This document shows, one piece after another, positions 7,140 to 8,977 of a DNA stretch of 8,977 bases. Under the pieces are notes generated by a model. That model ran no database searches and was not told the DNA's origin. It saw only the letters and a list, made by a program, of their open reading frames with translations. Both the position numbers and the translations under genes were made by a program. Each line of letters opens with the position of its first letter. Position 1 is the stretch's first letter. Source of the DNA: an uncultured Steroidobacter sp. (lineage in GTDB: Bacteria; Pseudomonadota; Gammaproteobacteria; Steroidobacterales; Steroidobacteraceae); contig CAMLEO010000291.1 in NCBI GenBank assembly GCA_946478975.1, forward strand, positions 1 to 8,977. The letters run 5' to 3'.

Positions 7140-7954
7140 GGTGGCAGCCCGGCCGCCGGATCCGGCGCGCTATTACGTTCACGAACGAGTTCGGGCTCGC
7201 TCGGCAGCTTCAGCGCCGCCGCGTAGCGAATCCCGGCAAGGTACAAACCGCCGGGCGCCGCGGTGACGCCGCCCAGCTTGCGATTCCGGTACGACAGCAC
7301 CTGCGCGGTCCAGTCCACCGGCTGCTCACCGGTGCCGATCGCGATCAGCACGCCGGCAATGTTTCTCACCATGTGATGCAGGAAGGCGTTGGCGGTGACG
7401 GTGAGGATCACCAGTTCGCCATGCCGTTTCACTGCGATCTGGTGCAAGTTGCGCATGGGTGTGCGCGACTGGCATTGCGCGGCGCGAAACGAGGAGAAAT
7501 CGTGCTCGCCGACCAGATGCTGAGCCGCCGCGTGCATGCGCGTTTCATCCAGCGGATCGCGCACCCAGGACACACGATTGTTCGTCAGCGCCGGGCGCGG
7601 CGCGCGATTCAAGATCACGTATCGGTAGCTGCGGGCCAGCGCCGAATAGCGGGCATGAAAACCTTCCGGCACTTCGCGCGCCCAGAGCACGCTCACCTCG
7701 CGCGGCATGTTCGCCGTGGCGCCGAGCATCCACGAACGTTCGGTGCGAATCGCGTCGGTATCGAAGTGCACGACCTGCATGGCTGCATGCACTCCAGCAT
7801 CAGTGCGGCCGGCGGCGACAACTTCAACCTGGTGATTGGCGACCTCGGCGAGCCCCGCCTCGACCACCGCTTGAACGCCGCGCGCATGGTCCTGCGACTG
7901 CCAACCGGCAAAGTCACTACCGTCGTATTCGAGGCCGAGAGCGATTCGAGGCAT
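7112..7954 (-). CDS. truA: tRNA pseudouridine(38-40) synthase TruA
   Basis: TruA converts uridines 38, 39 and 40 of the tRNA anticodon stem-loop to pseudouridine. The 280-residue product begins [19 protein letters not shown], the family's N-terminal signature, and has the catalytic motif GRTDAGVHA (49-57, Asp52), then [19 protein letters not shown] (151-169), FLHHMVRNI (191-199) and [17 protein letters not shown] (228-244). I chose the ATG at 7954 because homology starts there; an upstream in-frame start at 8023 would put codons inside a strong hairpin. No clear Shine-Dalgarno is present. After the conserved end at about residue 245 there is a polar and Pro-rich tail of about 35 residues that the E. 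coli enzyme lacks. It sits after fimV as in other gammaproteobacteria. It shares the anticodon loop region as target with MiaE, but that is probably coincidence. Confidence 0.96.
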   Translation of the reverse strand: MPRIALGLEYDGSDFAGWQSQDHARGVQAVVEAGLAEVANHQVEVVAAGRTDAGVHAAMQVVHFDTDAIRTERSWMLGATANMPREVSVLWAREVPEGFHARYSALARSYRYVILNRAPRPALTNNRVSWVRDPLDETRMHAAAQHLVGEHDFSSFRAAQCQSRTPMRNLHQIAVKRHGELVILTVTANAFLHHMVRNIAGVLIAIGTGEQPVDWTAQVLSYRNRKLGGVTAAPGGLYLAGIRYAAALKLPSEPELVRERNSAPDPAAGLPPCPLLPDQV

Positions 7955-7965
7955 GCGGGAGATGT

Positions 7966-7984
7966 AGCAGGAAAGACGCCTGCT
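7966..7984 (-). other. Short hairpin just upstream of truA
   Basis: A 6-bp perfect inverted repeat, AGCAGG/CCTGCT (7966-7971 and 7979-7984), with a 7-nt loop, lies 11 nt before the truA ATG, on the truA side of the larger hairpin. It occupies the place where a ribosome site would normally be. Short enough to be chance in GC-rich DNA. Confidence 0.35.
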
Positions 7985-7993
7985 CAGAAGGTG

Positions 7994-8019
7994 GGCCAGC
8001 CCCATGAACGGGGCTGGCC
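7994..8019 (-). terminator. Strong hairpin between fimV and truA, possible terminator or attenuator
   Basis: A perfect 10-bp inverted repeat, GGCCAGCCCC/GGGGCTGGCC (7994-8003 and 8010-8019), with a 6-nt loop, starts 12 nt after the fimV stop codon. On the minus strand it is followed by CACCTTCTGAG, so the T-tract is poor; on the plus strand by a partly T-rich stretch. It could act as a weak or partial terminator separating fimV from truA, or protect the fimV mRNA 3' end. The structure is certain; the function is inferred. Confidence 0.55.
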
Positions 8020-8031
8020 GCAAGCTTCTCT

Positions 8032-8977
8032 TTAGCGGATGGAATCCATCAGGCGCTGCGCTTCCTGCTTCTGGTTCGGATTACCTTCGGCCAGCACCTC
8101 GTCCAGGATGCTGCGCGCGCCGTCCGGGTCGCCCATATCCATATAGGCGCGGGCGAGGTCGAGCTTGGTGCCGACTTCGCTCATGGTGACCGGTTCGAGC
8201 TCCGACAGCTCCATTTCCATCGCCGGCGGCGCCTGGCGACGGGTCGGCTCGCGATCTTCGGTGGCCAGCGGCTCGCCGACGTCGAGGTCGACACCGCGCG
8301 CCACTTCCTGCGTGCGATCGCCGAACACGTCGTTCGAGAACACATCTTCGTCACGACGCGGCGTGCGCACCGTATCGCCGCCGCCGACGCGCGGCTCCAG
8401 ATCGTCCAGATCCAGATCGATGTCGGTGACGTTCAACGGCTTCCTCATCGAGGCCGTGGAATCGACATCCGGACGACGATGCTCGGCGGTATCGCCGCCG
8501 GCACCGCTGAGATCGACTTCATCGACGTAGATCGTGCCGGTGCTTTCGATGTCGCCATCGAAGCGGCCCGGCGGCGTGGCCCGCGGCGCCTGCATCGTGC
8601 GATCGAAGCTGCTCAGCGACGGCGCCAGCTGCGTCATTTCGTCATCGCGCAGCTGTCGAGCCTGCGTGGCGTCCTTGTCGATCGAGGTCGTGTCCTCGAG
8701 CGCGCCGCCCTGCTCGATGTCGTTTACATCCAGGCCGAGATCATCGATGGACAGCTCGGCGGTGTCGCCGGTGCTGGTCTTGTCGAACAGCGCTTTGTCG
8801 ACCTTCTCTCGCACCGTCTGCGAGGTGCGATCGATGACCGGCGATTCGATCGTCGGCGTCTCCTGCGTGCGGGACAGGACGTCGACCTCACGCGTGCGTT
8901 GCTCGCGCGTATCGTCGTCGTTGCCTTCGTCGAGCAGGAAGTCGAGATCGTCGCTCTGCGTGGCGTTCGGCGCGCGG
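8032..8977 (-). CDS. fimV: FimV C-terminal part (partial gene)
   Basis: The frame is open from the TAA at 8032 to the window edge, giving 314 codons; the 5' part, with the signal peptide, LysM domain and membrane segment expected of FimV, lies outside. The last 48 residues are the characteristic FimV C-terminal TPR-like motif (VGTKLDLARAYMDMGDPDGARSILDEVLAEGN, given here by its positions 268-299 with key residues KLDLARAY and ILDEVLAEGN). Before it is a long acidic, probably disordered cytoplasmic segment with scattered short motifs such as DDLDFLLDEG, SIDDLGLD and DIDLDLDDLEP. FimV organises the cell pole and type IV pili and twitching, and activates CyaB in Pseudomonas. A GTG at 8814 is not the true start because coding continues upstream. 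truA downstream is the standard neighbour. Confidence 0.92.
   Translation of the reverse strand, partial: RAPNATQSDDLDFLLDEGNDDDTREQRTREVDVLSRTQETPTIESPVIDRTSQTVREKVDKALFDKTSTGDTAELSIDDLGLDVNDIEQGGALEDTTSIDKDATQARQLRDDEMTQLAPSLSSFDRTMQAPRATPPGRFDGDIESTGTIYVDEVDLSGAGGDTAEHRRPDVDSTASMRKPLNVTDIDLDLDDLEPRVGGGDTVRTPRRDEDVFSNDVFGDRTQEVARGVDLDVGEPLATEDREPTRRQAPPAMEMELSELEPVTMSEVGTKLDLARAYMDMGDPDGARSILDEVLAEGNPNQKQEAQRLMDSIR

Noticed and set aside
7955..8023. 23-codon N-terminal extension of TruA
   Set aside because: Homology begins at 7954 and the extra codons lie in the hairpin region after fimV.
8032..8814. Separate short gene starting at the GTG at 8814
   Set aside because: The same frame stays open to the window edge with similar acidic composition and the C-terminus is that of FimV, so this is the tail of a longer gene.
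1..8977. Mobile element, defence system, CRISPR array or RNA gene
   Set aside because: No transposase, integrase, direct-repeat array, tRNA cloverleaf or toxin-antitoxin pair could be seen on either strand; the region is largely conserved core synteny.

Overview
The window is a contiguous stretch of a GC-rich proteobacterial chromosome. All nine genes read on the minus strand, so transcription runs from high to low coordinates. The gene set and order (fimV, truA, accD, folC, a DedD-like SPOR protein, cvpA, purF) is the classic gammaproteobacterial purF neighbourhood. The FimV C-terminal TPR, the PurF sequence and the MiaE sequence also look gammaproteobacterial. A high-GC environmental lineage, for example near Xanthomonadales, Nevskiales or Steroidobacter, is an inference and not shown directly. 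I see no tRNA, rRNA, insertion sequence, CRISPR array or other sign of recent transfer.

Layout in transcription order: (1) the C-terminal 314 codons of fimV (8032-8977), cut by the window edge; (2) a strong 10-bp hairpin, then truA (7112-7954); (3) a 53-nt gap holding a candidate promoter and a small hairpin, then accD (6186-7058) and folC (4913-6178), 7 nt apart; (4) a membrane-anchored SPOR-domain protein (4079-4852) with a Lys-Pro/Glu-Pro linker; (5) a 100-nt gap with a good extended -10 promoter, then cvpA (3454-3978) and purF (1949-3451), 2 nt apart; (6) a 41-nt gap that forms most of a nested inverted repeat covering the next start codon; (7) a Ser/Thr protein kinase with a receiver-like N-terminal domain (609-1907), overlapping by 4 nt (ATGA) with miaE (1-612), the tRNA ms2io6A hydroxylase. 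The coding sequence is almost unbroken; no gene-free stretch reaches 300 bases.

Most genes are conserved housekeeping functions: tRNA pseudouridylation, fatty-acid precursor supply, folate polyglutamylation, division and peptidoglycan-linked SPOR function, purine synthesis, and the polar and pilus organiser FimV. The part that stands out is the distal end. There a receiver-kinase hybrid is translationally coupled to an O2-dependent tRNA-modifying enzyme, with a conspicuous 42-nt RNA or DNA structure over the kinase start. The usual trpF (or trpF-trpB-trpA) genes between truA and accD are also absent.
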